A stretch of 64,000 nt of DNA, taken from an uncultured Clostridia bacterium. GTDB taxonomy: Bacteria; Bacillota; Clostridia; UMGS1810. The stretch covers positions 34,344-98,343 of the forward strand of contig CAKSIN010000008.1 of assembly GCA_934463115.1 (NCBI GenBank). Direction: 5' to 3'. Under the pieces are notes generated by a model, which searched no databases, was not told the DNA's origin, and was given only the letters and a program-made list of their open reading frames with translations. This document shows, in pieces, positions 42,649 through 50,905 of this stretch; position 1 is the first letter of the stretch, and each line of letters starts with the position of its first letter. Both the position numbers and the translations under genes were made by a program.

Positions 42649-43359
42649 CTATTTACCAAGCAAACGATTCATAACTTCGTTGTATGCGTCCTCAACACCG
42701 CCCATATCTCTTCTGAAACGGTCTTTATCGAGTTTTTCATTTGTTTTAATATCCCAAAGGCGGCATGTGTCGGGGGAAATTTCATCCGCAAGAATTATTT
42801 CGCCGCTGTCGAGTCTGCCGAATTCAAGTTTGAAGTCTACAAGACGTATGCCGAGAGTCTTAAAATATTCCGTGAGCACATTGTTTACTGAGAATGCCAT
42901 TTGTTTTATCTTTTCAATTTCATCCGCGGTGGCAAGACCGAGTGCCAGTGCGTGATATGAATTTAAAAGCGGATCGCCGAGCTCATCGTTTTTATATGAA
43001 AATTCTATTGTCGGCGAATCAAATACTATTCCCTCGTCAACACCGTATTTTTTCGAAAATGAGCCTGCCGATACATTTCGGATTATAACTTCGAGCGGAA
43101 CAATAGAAACCTTTTTTACGACTGTTTCTCTGTCGTTTATTTCCTCAACAAAGTGTGTCGGAATACCGCTCTTTTCCAGCATCTGCATAAGCATATTCGA
43201 CATACGGTTGTTTATTACGCCCTTGCCCGCTATTGTGCCTTTTTTGAGTCCGTTAAATGCCGTAGCGTCATCTTTGTACGAAACAATATACACAGACGGA
43301 TCATCGGTGGAATAAACCTTCTTTGCCTTACCCTCATACAATTGGTTCAACTTATTCAT
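42649..43359 (-). CDS. purC: Phosphoribosylaminoimidazole-succinocarboxamide synthase
   Basis: The 236-residue SAICAR synthetase begins LYEGKAKKVYSTDD and has the motifs EVIIRNVSAGSFSKKYG, DFKLEFGR and LADEISPDTCRLWD. It ligates aspartate to CAIR. It lies between purE and the purC-purF hairpin. Confidence 0.97.
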   Translation of the reverse strand: MNKLNQLYEGKAKKVYSTDDPSVYIVSYKDDATAFNGLKKGTIAGKGVINNRMSNMLMQMLEKSGIPTHFVEEINDRETVVKKVSIVPLEVIIRNVSAGSFSKKYGVDEGIVFDSPTIEFSYKNDELGDPLLNSYHALALGLATADEIEKIKQMAFSVNNVLTEYFKTLGIRLVDFKLEFGRLDSGEIILADEISPDTCRLWDIKTNEKLDKDRFRRDMGGVEDAYNEVMNRLLGK

Positions 43360-43416
43360 TGTGCAAACTCCTTTTTCAAATGATATGTAATTTTTAGTTA
43401 ATTGTAAATATGTTTT

Positions 43417-43914
43417 TTAAATATTATTAAGACTCTGTTCTACCTCTTTATTTTTTTCAAGCACAGCTTCCTTTGATTTGAGGCGGTCGTGCTTAAGACG
43501 GATAGACAGTTCCCTGTCGCCTATGGCAATAATCTGCGCCGCAAGAATTGCCGCATTCTTTGCCCCGTCAACAGCAACCGTTGCCACCGGTATTCCCGAA
43601 GGCATCTGAACTGTCGAAAGGAGTGCGTCCATACCTCCGAGCTTTGAGCCGCTTATCGGAATACCGATTACGGGGAGAGTTGTGCTTGCGGCAACAGCCC
43701 CCGCAAGATGTGCCGCCATTCCGGCAGCAGCAATAATAACTCCGAATCCGTTGTCCTCGGCGTCCTGTGCAAAGTTTTTAACATATTCCGGTGTACGGTG
43801 TGCCGAATACACATGTACCTCATATGGAATCTCAAGCTGTTTTAGAGCGTCAACTGCCTTTGTAACTACAGGCAAATCGCTGTCACTCCCCATTATAATA
43901 GCCACTTTCTTCAT
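43417..43914 (-). CDS. purE: N5-carboxyaminoimidazole ribonucleotide mutase (class I PurE)
   Basis: ATG 43914 has GGAGG 7 nt upstream. The 165-residue protein shows VAIIMGSDSDLPVV, YSAHRTPEYVKNF and AAAGMAAHLAG, the class I PurE signature, with the catalytic His in SAHRTP. A class I enzyme usually works with PurK, which is not in this cluster; it may be elsewhere. It is the first gene behind the ZTP riboswitch. Confidence 0.95.
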   Translation of the reverse strand: MKKVAIIMGSDSDLPVVTKAVDALKQLEIPYEVHVYSAHRTPEYVKNFAQDAEDNGFGVIIAAAGMAAHLAGAVAASTTLPVIGIPISGSKLGGMDALLSTVQMPSGIPVATVAVDGAKNAAILAAQIIAIGDRELSIRLKHDRLKSKEAVLEKNKEVEQSLNNI

Positions 43915-43945
43915 AATCGAACCTCCATTTTGTCTCTTTAAATAC

Positions 43946-43986
43946 AAAAAAGGACACACCTATAGCACAATAGCTATGGCATGCCC
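43946..43986 (-). terminator. Attenuator terminator of the ZTP riboswitch
   Basis: On the minus strand GGGCA (43986-43982) pairs with TGTCC, CATAGC pairs with GCTATAG, and six T follow (43951-43946). The GGGCA strand is the 3' end of the riboswitch aptamer, so ligand binding and the terminator exclude each other. Confidence 0.8.
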
Positions 43987-44055
43987 AGACGGTCGGCTGA
44001 AACTGCTTTCTGCTCCTTTGCGGTACTCCGCTTTAATCCGTCAGTCACAGAAAGG
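43982..44055 (-). promoter_or_regulatory. ZTP (pfl) riboswitch upstream of the purine operon
   Basis: The aptamer elements occur in order on the minus strand: outer stem CTTTCTG with CAGAAAG, conserved GTGACTGACGGA, small hairpin GCGG-AGTA-CCGC, GGAGC, and the 3' part CCGTCTGGGCA, whose CCGTC can pair with GACGG as the known pseudoknot. ZTP and ZMP (AICAR) build up when 10-formyl-THF is short; binding should open the terminator and switch the operon on. Confidence 0.93.
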
Positions 44056-44063
44056 ATATTCAA

Positions 44064-44092
44064 ATGATAACATGTAATAGTTTTCATGTCAA
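44064..44092 (-). promoter_or_regulatory. Promoter of the purine operon
   Basis: Minus-strand TTGACA (44092-44087) and TATCAT (44069-44064) are separated by 17 bp. Transcription would begin near 44057, just before the riboswitch. Confidence 0.8.
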
Positions 44093-44154
44093 TATATGTC
44101 GTTAAAACTTGTGTGATAGTAACATAACAATCGGGTTTACGATTACAAAAACTG

Positions 44155-44571
44155 TCATTCCGCCTTTTTGGGTTTCGGATTGACTATATCTCTCCAATCA
44201 AGATATCCTTTATCAAGGCCGAGAATAAGTACCTCGGCCGTTGCAACATTTGTAGCTATCGGAATATTGTGTATATCGCACAGACGCAAAATATTCATTA
44301 CATCGGGCTCATTTGTCTTGGATGTTAGCGGATCGCGGAAAAATAAAACAAGGTCTATTTCGTTGTACGCAATGCGCGCCCCGATTTGCTGGTCTCCACC
44401 CTGCGAGCCGGCGAGAAATCTGTGTACTTCCAAACCTGTTGCATCGGTAATAAGTCCCCCGGTTGTTCCTGTTGCTACTAAGTTGTGTTTTGCAAATATA
44501 CCCTTGTACGCTATGCAGAACTGTACCATCAGTTCCTTCTTTTTGTCATGGGCTATCAGTGCAATATTCAT
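44155..44571 (-). CDS. mgsA: Methylglyoxal synthase
   Basis: The 138-residue protein starts NIALIAHDKKKELMVQF and has ATGTTGG for phosphate binding, SGPxGGD-like AGSQGGDQQIGARIA with the catalytic Asp, and FFRDPLTSKTNEPDV. It turns dihydroxyacetone phosphate into methylglyoxal as a phosphate-releasing bypass. It overlaps the MinD-like gene by 4 nt and closes the cell-shape operon, an arrangement usual in Clostridia. Confidence 0.95.
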   Translation of the reverse strand: MNIALIAHDKKKELMVQFCIAYKGIFAKHNLVATGTTGGLITDATGLEVHRFLAGSQGGDQQIGARIAYNEIDLVLFFRDPLTSKTNEPDVMNILRLCDIHNIPIATNVATAEVLILGLDKGYLDWRDIVNPKPKKAE

Positions 44572-45335
44572 TTGTTAAACCTCCTCTTTTTTATTTTAAA
44601 ACAATCGTAATATCTGTCAAAATCAATTGCAGGCACCGCCTGTCCTTTAATTCGCAAAGCGGTATTGGCAAAAGCGTCCGCGGCGTCACCGGATGTATCG
44701 GTATTAAGAATACCCATACACGAAACACGCACTGCATCGGGATCCCACGGTATCAAACCTATCGGTCTGAGTCCGACGGAGTCGACAATGTTATCGACAT
44801 CCGGGCAAAATCCGTTTTCGATGTATTCCGGAATAATTTTGTTTATTAGGATGTATGATTTATCAAAATCCGCACTCTGTGCGGCAACGGCGCACATTCT
44901 GACGGACGCATATGTACAGTCTGTTACATAAATAACAATGCTGCTGTCCTCTGCAAGTGCAAAATCCGTAATATAGTCATCATAACACACATCTGCAATA
45001 AGATACTCAAAATCCGTATCTGCCGCCATTTCTGCAATTTTGTGAAATCCGACATAATCACCGCCGTATGCTCCGCTCAAAAATGCTGCATTCGGACACT
45101 CCTCCGGACGATAAAGCGCATCATCCAATGTACACAAACCGATTGCGACATCGTTTATGTTGTACGGTGCGCAGCCCTCCGAGCCGATTGTCAAATCGAG
45201 CGTACTGTGCTGCGCGCACATGTCAACAGCCAATATGCTGTGGCTTTCGCGCACAATACACTGCCACAAATATGCTGCCGACACAGTTGCGCCGCATCCG
45301 CTTTTTGGCGAAACAACGGTTATTATTTTAGGCAT
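44568..45335 (-). CDS. MinD/ParA-like protein with degenerate P-loop
   Basis: The 255-residue protein has the ParA/MinD fold order, but the deviant Walker A KGGxGKT reads KSGCGAT: the signature first Lys is kept and the ATP-binding Lys is Ala. The Walker A' aspartate is kept (LAVDMCAQHSTLDL), while the switch II DTPPG is replaced by DVCYDD. Binding of ATP is thus doubtful. It takes the place that minD usually has between PBP2 and mgsA; minC, minE and rodA are absent. It may be a pseudo-ATPase for division or envelope placement. Confidence 0.75.
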   Translation of the reverse strand: MPKIITVVSPKSGCGATVSAAYLWQCIVRESHSILAVDMCAQHSTLDLTIGSEGCAPYNINDVAIGLCTLDDALYRPEECPNAAFLSGAYGGDYVGFHKIAEMAADTDFEYLIADVCYDDYITDFALAEDSSIVIYVTDCTYASVRMCAVAAQSADFDKSYILINKIIPEYIENGFCPDVDNIVDSVGLRPIGLIPWDPDAVRVSCMGILNTDTSGDAADAFANTALRIKGQAVPAIDFDRYYDCFKIKKRRFNK

Positions 45336-45415
45336 TCAAACCTCACCCCTATATTTTAACAGAAATATATAATTTTGTCTACAAAAAAATACAATTTTTG
45401 TTATTTTTGTGAAAA

Positions 45416-47479
45416 TTACTGTAATAATACGTTTTTTTGCACAAAACTCTCGCTCTGATATTCAAAATTAAGATTGAAATATTTTTCGTAGATTTGCTTG
45501 GCAATCGGGGCAAGCGCAGCACCGGAGCCAGCATTTTCTATTACAACGGCTATGGCTATCTGCGGATTTTCATACGGTGCATATGAAGCAAACACACCGT
45601 TCGCACTACCTATATTAATCTGCGCGGAACCGGTCTTTGAGCAAACATTTATCGGGAAGTCCGAAAATGCCGCCGACGATGTTCCCTGGCGGCTTCCCAA
45701 AAGCATACCTTTTGTTACCGCCGCGTAGGTTGAATCCGACATATTCAGCTTGCTTATAATCTTCGGCTGTATCTCTGTTATAACCTCGCCTGTTGAATAA
45801 TCGCGTATACATTTTGTAAGGTGCGGCTTATAGCATGTACCGCCGTTTGCAACAGTGGCAATGTAATTTGCAAGCTGAAGCGGTGTAAATAGGTTAAACG
45901 ACTGACCGATTGCCATTTGCAGTGTATCTCCGGGGTACCACACTTGATCGAAAACTTCTTTTTTGTATTCTTCGTTTGCGAGTATTCCGGCAGATTCGCC
46001 CTCTATTTCTATACCCGTCTTTTTTCCGAGTCCGACTTTACTTGCATATTCAAATATCTTTTTTTCTCCGAGGCGCTTTCCTACTTCATAGAAATAATAG
46101 TTACACGAATTTTCAATTGCAGATGACACATTCTGTGCGCCGTGCGTTGTGTGACTCTGAGTCCATATCCAGCAGTTAAACGTCTGACCGTAATGTTCAT
46201 ACTGACCTTTATCGACAATGGTTTCCGTCGGTGTTACGACGTGTTCTTCCAAACCGGCAATTGCCGTAATAATCTTGAACACGGAACCCGGCGCATACGT
46301 TCCGCTTGCGGCACGGTTAAACATCGGCTTGCCGGTATCCTTTGAAAGCTTTGCGTAGTTTTCGTCAAACAATGCCGGATCAAATGTCGGATAGCTTGCC
46401 ATTGCAAGCACTTCGCCGGTATTTACATCTATTGCAACAACAGCTCCGCCGCCGGCGTCGGCTCCGGCTTTGTCATCCGATTTTGCGCCCTTTGCCTTAA
46501 TTGCCGATATGGTTGAAGCAAGCGCCTCTTCGGCAGTTTTCTGCAAATCATAATCTATTGTGAGAACGGCATTATTTCCTGGAACTGCCGCTATCTCGTC
46601 CGGAGCAAGAGTTTGTGTACCCAGCTCGCGCGAGAGATTTATTCTGCCGTCTTTGCCGCGGATATATTGTTCAAGGTACTTCTCCATGCCATCTTTTCCT
46701 ATCACATCGTTCATTCCGTAGCCTTTGTCCTTGAGAGTTTCGTATTCTTCTTTGTATATAACGCCTACCCTGCCGAGTATATGTGCCGCAAGCGTGCCGC
46801 ATTCATATTCGCGAAACGGCGAGGTAACAACGGTTATATTTTTATAATAATCGCTCTGTTCCTTGATAACGGCGATGCTGGCATCGCTGACATCGCTTGC
46901 AACGGTAACCGGAGAACCATATGCAAGTCCGCGGCTTTCCAGTTCATAGCGCATACCGACAATTTTGCGGATATCGCTATAGGTATAGCGATTATCCACC
47001 TTATATCTGTTTGCCAGGTATTTGAGTGACTTTTTTCCGTCTGCCGACTGCGGAATTTTGTATTTATCTTTAAACGCCTTTATTTTTTCCTCAGCGGTTG
47101 ATGTCTCATCATCTTTAAAATTATAATCAAAGCTTTCGTTATCTATCGGGAGCGAATCGACATATATGTCATCGTTTTTTTTCAGCAGATTTACAAGGCT
47201 CAAAAGAATATCATTCATTTTATCACTCTGTGTATCGCCGTACACAACCTGGATTGAAAATCCCACGCGGTTTGTTATGAGCGGATGACCGTTTCTGTCG
47301 TAAATAATTCCGCGTGCCGCAGGAACTTCAACCGAATTTGTGAGTTTGTTTTTTGACTGAACAAGGTAGCTCTCGCCCTCGACAACCTGGAGCACAACAA
47401 GGCGCAGAACAATCGCCGCAAGCAAAACCGACACAACAAAACTCATAGCAAAATTTTTATCATGTAATTTCTGAAACAT
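45416..47479 (-). CDS. mrdA: Penicillin-binding protein 2 (elongasome transpeptidase)
   Basis: The 687-residue class B PBP has an N-terminal membrane anchor (about 12-32), the dimerisation domain (ARGIIYDRNG), and a transpeptidase domain with SVFK (Ser399 to Lys402), SCN and SKTGSAQ motifs. It crosslinks side-wall peptidoglycan with MreB, MreC and MreD, whose genes are directly upstream. It follows mreD by 1 nt. Confidence 0.93.
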   Translation of the reverse strand: MFQKLHDKNFAMSFVVSVLLAAIVLRLVVLQVVEGESYLVQSKNKLTNSVEVPAARGIIYDRNGHPLITNRVGFSIQVVYGDTQSDKMNDILLSLVNLLKKNDDIYVDSLPIDNESFDYNFKDDETSTAEEKIKAFKDKYKIPQSADGKKSLKYLANRYKVDNRYTYSDIRKIVGMRYELESRGLAYGSPVTVASDVSDASIAVIKEQSDYYKNITVVTSPFREYECGTLAAHILGRVGVIYKEEYETLKDKGYGMNDVIGKDGMEKYLEQYIRGKDGRINLSRELGTQTLAPDEIAAVPGNNAVLTIDYDLQKTAEEALASTISAIKAKGAKSDDKAGADAGGGAVVAIDVNTGEVLAMASYPTFDPALFDENYAKLSKDTGKPMFNRAASGTYAPGSVFKIITAIAGLEEHVVTPTETIVDKGQYEHYGQTFNCWIWTQSHTTHGAQNVSSAIENSCNYYFYEVGKRLGEKKIFEYASKVGLGKKTGIEIEGESAGILANEEYKKEVFDQVWYPGDTLQMAIGQSFNLFTPLQLANYIATVANGGTCYKPHLTKCIRDYSTGEVITEIQPKIISKLNMSDSTYAAVTKGMLLGSRQGTSSAAFSDFPINVCSKTGSAQINIGSANGVFASYAPYENPQIAIAVVIENAGSGAALAPIAKQIYEKYFNLNFEYQSESFVQKNVLLQ

Positions 47480-47480
47480 C

Positions 47481-47972
47481 TCACAGCCCCCTTATTTGTT
47501 CTTCGCTGAGCCAGCGTGCCCACATATACATTACCGTTGCGGCTATTCCGTCATATACCGTCGACGGCAAAACAATCCGTACGAGTGAATACAAAAACGG
47601 CGCCCTGTGGTTAATAACGTGAACAAGAACAAGCCATATAATCTGATAAACTGCCGAAACGGTTATTACACCGAGCGCAACGGTAAAAAGGCTCTTTTTC
47701 ATCAGCACGGCAAAAAACATTGACACCGCAAGGCCTATGTACATGTACAAAAGGGCGTTAAGTCCTATATTCGTGCAGTTATACAAGTCCAGAATAAGAC
47801 CTGAAACAACACACAGAACAGCCGAACGAACCGGAAAATTGTACATCGAATAACACACGGCAAAAACAAAAACGAGATTTGGGGCAATCCCGTATATGTC
47901 TATGTATCTGCCGAGTGTTGTCTGCACAACAAAAAGTATTATTACTGTGATATATGCCAGAAAGCTTTTCAT
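47481..47972 (-). CDS. mreD: Rod shape-determining protein MreD
   Basis: The 163-residue protein has five hydrophobic spans and the family pattern near residues 20-35 (YIDIYGIAPNLVFVFAVCYS). It is a membrane partner of MreC and PBP2. Position between mreC and mrdA makes the call firm. Confidence 0.92.
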   Translation of the reverse strand: MKSFLAYITVIILFVVQTTLGRYIDIYGIAPNLVFVFAVCYSMYNFPVRSAVLCVVSGLILDLYNCTNIGLNALLYMYIGLAVSMFFAVLMKKSLFTVALGVITVSAVYQIIWLVLVHVINHRAPFLYSLVRIVLPSTVYDGIAATVMYMWARWLSEEQIRGL

Positions 47973-47986
47973 TGTTTTCTCCGTAA

Positions 47987-48814
47987 TTACTGTTTAATAA
48001 CAAGTACTTCGTCTATATCCGCAAAGTCGACTCCGGGTTTGATTACAACCTCCTGCGACACACCGGTGACATCGTCCTTTACATCGGTTATTTTTCCGAT
48101 ATAAATATTCGGTGGAATAATGCCGCCGGCGCCCGATGTCTCAACATAGTCGCCTATCTCAAGTCCGGCTTCTTTCGAAACATAGACCATTTTACATTTT
48201 CCGTTTTCCATAAGACTGATGTCGCCCTGCACAATCGCCGTTGTTCCGACTCTTTCAACCGTCGCGCTTACAGATGACGCGGTGTCGGTTATCGGACGAA
48301 TCTTTGCCCAGCTTCTGCCGACTTCGTATACATAGCCGACCAGACCGTACGGCGTTATAACGGCACTGTTTTCTGTAATGCCGTGACGGATTCCCTTGTT
48401 TATGGTGTAGTTTCGTGTAAAGTTATCTGTGTTAAATGCCACGACGTCTGCTGCAACGGTTTCATAGGTATTACTGCTTTTTTTCAGTTCAAGAAGTTCG
48501 CGCAGACGTTCGTTTTCCGACTTCAGACTTTCCTTTTTGCGAAGTTCATCTTCAAGCGCAGCAACTCTTTCACGCAGCTTTTGATTCTCTTTTTCATAGC
48601 CTTTCATGTTACGCAGATAGTTAAAAAATCCGCGAACCGAATCCGAGGCGGATGTAACTCCCTTTTGCATGGGAGTCGCAATACCTCCGACAGCGTTTGC
48701 TGCCACTCCGGATCTGCCGTTATCGGCCGAATGTCCCACAGCAATTATCATCACAAGAATAACGGTTGCCGCGCAAAGCATTATTTTATACTTATTTTTC
48801 TGAAAAAAATACAT
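47987..48814 (-). CDS. mreC: Rod shape-determining protein MreC
   Basis: The start is taken at ATG 48814 (MYFFQKNKYK); GTG 48826 abuts the AAAGG site. The 275-residue protein has a membrane anchor (about 13-30), a coiled coil (about 65-110, EKENQKLRERVAALEDELRKK) and the beta-rich extracellular domain with GLVGYVYEVG and IPPNIYIGKI. It scaffolds the elongation machinery outside the membrane. Confidence 0.94.
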   Translation of the reverse strand: MYFFQKNKYKIMLCAATVILVMIIAVGHSADNGRSGVAANAVGGIATPMQKGVTSASDSVRGFFNYLRNMKGYEKENQKLRERVAALEDELRKKESLKSENERLRELLELKKSSNTYETVAADVVAFNTDNFTRNYTINKGIRHGITENSAVITPYGLVGYVYEVGRSWAKIRPITDTASSVSATVERVGTTAIVQGDISLMENGKCKMVYVSKEAGLEIGDYVETSGAGGIIPPNIYIGKITDVKDDVTGVSQEVVIKPGVDFADIDEVLVIKQ

Positions 48815-48846
48815 ATGGTTTAACACACCTTTATAATAATGTCCGA

Positions 48847-49848
48847 TTATTTAAAAACGGATTCTTTGAGCATATCTATCTCGTCTATAACCATACCGGC
48901 ACCTGCTGCAACGCAGTTTAGCGGAGAATCGGCTATAACAACGGGCATACCCGTTTCGTGAGTAATAACAAGATCAAGTCCGCGTATAAGCGCACCGCCG
49001 CCGGTGAGCACAATTCCGCTGTCCATAATATCTGCCGAAAGTTCCGGCGGAGTATCTTCGAGCGTAACCTTTACCGCGTCTACAATTGCGGCTATACACT
49101 CGCTCATGGCATTTCGGACATCACGCGACGAAATGGTAAGATACTTCGGCAAACCCGTCATGAGATCGCGTCCGCTGATTTCAGCCGTTTCTTCCTCCTG
49201 AAGAGGACATGCCGAACCGATTTCTATTTTCACTCTTTCGGCGGTAGCTTCACCTATGAGCATATTGTATTCTTTGCGTATATAATTTACAATTGCCTCG
49301 TTAAACTGATCTCCTGCCATTCTCAGAGTTTTGCTGGTAACGATTCCGCCGAGCGATATAACCGCCACCTCGGTTGTTCCGCCGCCGATGTCGCATATCA
49401 TACTGCCCGTCGGTGCTTCCACAGGCAGATTTGCTCCGATAGCGGCAGCCATCGGTTCCTCTATTAGAAAAGCTTCTCTTGCACCGGCCTGAACCGTTGC
49501 CTCTTCGACAGCCATTTTTTCCACTTCCGTAACACCGGACGGAACACATATTACAACACGCGGCTTGTGCCAGCCTGTTTTTGCGCATGCCATGTTCATA
49601 AAGTATTTCAGCATTACCTGTGTAACGTCAAAATCAGCTATTACTCCGTCTTTAAGTGGACGGACAGCCACGATATTTTCCGGTGTTCTGCCGAGCATTT
49701 CCTTTGCCGGAGTGCCCACGCTAAGCACCTCGCCGGTATCTTTGTTAATTGCAACAACGCTTGGCTCATTAATAACTATTCCTTTTGATTTGAGATACAC
49801 TAGTGTGTTTGCCGTTCCCAAATCTATTCCGATATCTCTCTTTGGCAT
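48847..49848 (-). CDS. mreB: Rod shape-determining actin MreB
   Basis: The 333-residue actin homolog shows the phosphate 1 motif GIDLGTANTLVYLK, phosphate 2 DIGGGTTEVAVIS and adenosine motif GIVLTGGGALIRGLD, and lies first of the mreBCD set. It forms the cytoplasmic filaments that direct side-wall synthesis. The ATG overlaps the maf stop as TAATG. Confidence 0.97.
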   Translation of the reverse strand: MPKRDIGIDLGTANTLVYLKSKGIVINEPSVVAINKDTGEVLSVGTPAKEMLGRTPENIVAVRPLKDGVIADFDVTQVMLKYFMNMACAKTGWHKPRVVICVPSGVTEVEKMAVEEATVQAGAREAFLIEEPMAAAIGANLPVEAPTGSMICDIGGGTTEVAVISLGGIVTSKTLRMAGDQFNEAIVNYIRKEYNMLIGEATAERVKIEIGSACPLQEEETAEISGRDLMTGLPKYLTISSRDVRNAMSECIAAIVDAVKVTLEDTPPELSADIMDSGIVLTGGGALIRGLDLVITHETGMPVVIADSPLNCVAAGAGMVIDEIDMLKESVFK

Positions 49849-50438
49849 TATGCTAATACCTCCCCGAATTCATCTTTTATAAGGGTATATAATCTGCAAA
49901 GCGGCAAGCCGACAACATTGCAGTAATCACCGTCTATCCTGCTCACAAAAACACCGGCATACTCCTGTATACCGTAGGCTCCTGCCTTGTCGAACGGACG
50001 GTACTTTCTTACATATTCGATTATCTCTGCATCCGACAGTTCGCGGAATGTAACAAGAGTCCTCTCGTATACCGAGGCAATTTTCATGTCCGTTGTATCG
50101 GCAACGGCAACGCCGGTATAGACGCTGTGTGTCTCTCCCGACAATTCTCTGAGCATTTGCACGGCATGCTGTTCATCCGACGGCTTGCCGAGGATTTTTC
50201 CGTTCGAAACAACTACGGTATCGGCGCCGATTATAAGTGCCGGCTTGTCCGTCAAACCGGCAACGGAATTTGCCTTTAATACGGCAAGCTCGCGCACATA
50301 CAAATCAGGACTGAGTTCTTTCGGCACATCGGCTTCGTCTGCGCTGCCGCAAATCACCTCAAACTTTGCTCCGATTTGTTCAAGCAGCTGCTGCCGACGC
50401 GGAGACTGTGATGCAAGGATAAACGTTTTTTTCTTCAT
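49848..50438 (-). CDS. maf: Maf family nucleoside triphosphate pyrophosphatase
   Basis: The 196-residue protein begins FILASQSPRRQQLL, the Maf signature, with ADTVVVSNGKILGKP and DKAGAYGIQ. It hydrolyses non-canonical or surplus dTTP/UTP-type nucleotides. ATG 50438 overlaps the dut stop (TGATGA), and its stop overlaps mreB. Confidence 0.95.
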   Translation of the reverse strand: MKKKTFILASQSPRRQQLLEQIGAKFEVICGSADEADVPKELSPDLYVRELAVLKANSVAGLTDKPALIIGADTVVVSNGKILGKPSDEQHAVQMLRELSGETHSVYTGVAVADTTDMKIASVYERTLVTFRELSDAEIIEYVRKYRPFDKAGAYGIQEYAGVFVSRIDGDYCNVVGLPLCRLYTLIKDEFGEVLA

Positions 50439-50893
50439 CAAAAGCTACCCGTCGAGCCGAAACCTCCGCTCCCTCTCTGTGTTTTGTCAAGCTCGTCCGT
50501 CTCGGTAAACACCGCGTGAGCTACCGGCATAATGACAAGCTGGGCAATTCTCTCGCCGCTTGTAAGGGTATACTCCTCATTGCTGAGATTAATAAGTCCG
50601 ACTTTGATTTCACCGGTGTAATCGCTGTCTACCACACCGACGCAATTCGAAAGAGTTATCCCCTTTTTTGTTGCAAGTCCGCTGCGGGCAAATATAAATG
50701 CTCCGTATTCCGCACTCGGAAGGCTTATTGCAATTCCCGTCGGAACAAGGCATCTGTCAAGCGGTTTTAATACTATATCCTCATCTATACATGCCGACAA
50801 ATCCATGCCTGCCGATCCGTCCGTAGCATAGAACGGGAGCTTTCTATCTGTATTATTGTCCAGAAATTTAATTTTTACATCAATATTGTCCAT
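50438..50893 (-). CDS. dut: dUTP pyrophosphatase
   Basis: The 151-residue protein has all five trimeric dUTPase motifs: GSAGMDLSA, RSGLATKKGI, GVVDSDYTGEI, GERIAQLV and the C-terminal RGSGGFGSTG. It keeps uracil out of DNA. It shares a one-base-overlap junction with maf. Confidence 0.97.
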   Translation of the reverse strand: MDNIDVKIKFLDNNTDRKLPFYATDGSAGMDLSACIDEDIVLKPLDRCLVPTGIAISLPSAEYGAFIFARSGLATKKGITLSNCVGVVDSDYTGEIKVGLINLSNEEYTLTSGERIAQLVIMPVAHAVFTETDELDKTQRGSGGFGSTGSF

Positions 50894-50905
50894 TTTATTT
50901 CCTTT

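Noticed and set aside
45068..45331. Plus-strand open frames opposite the MinD-like gene
   Set aside because: They are shadows of a well-supported minus-strand gene and lack binding sites.
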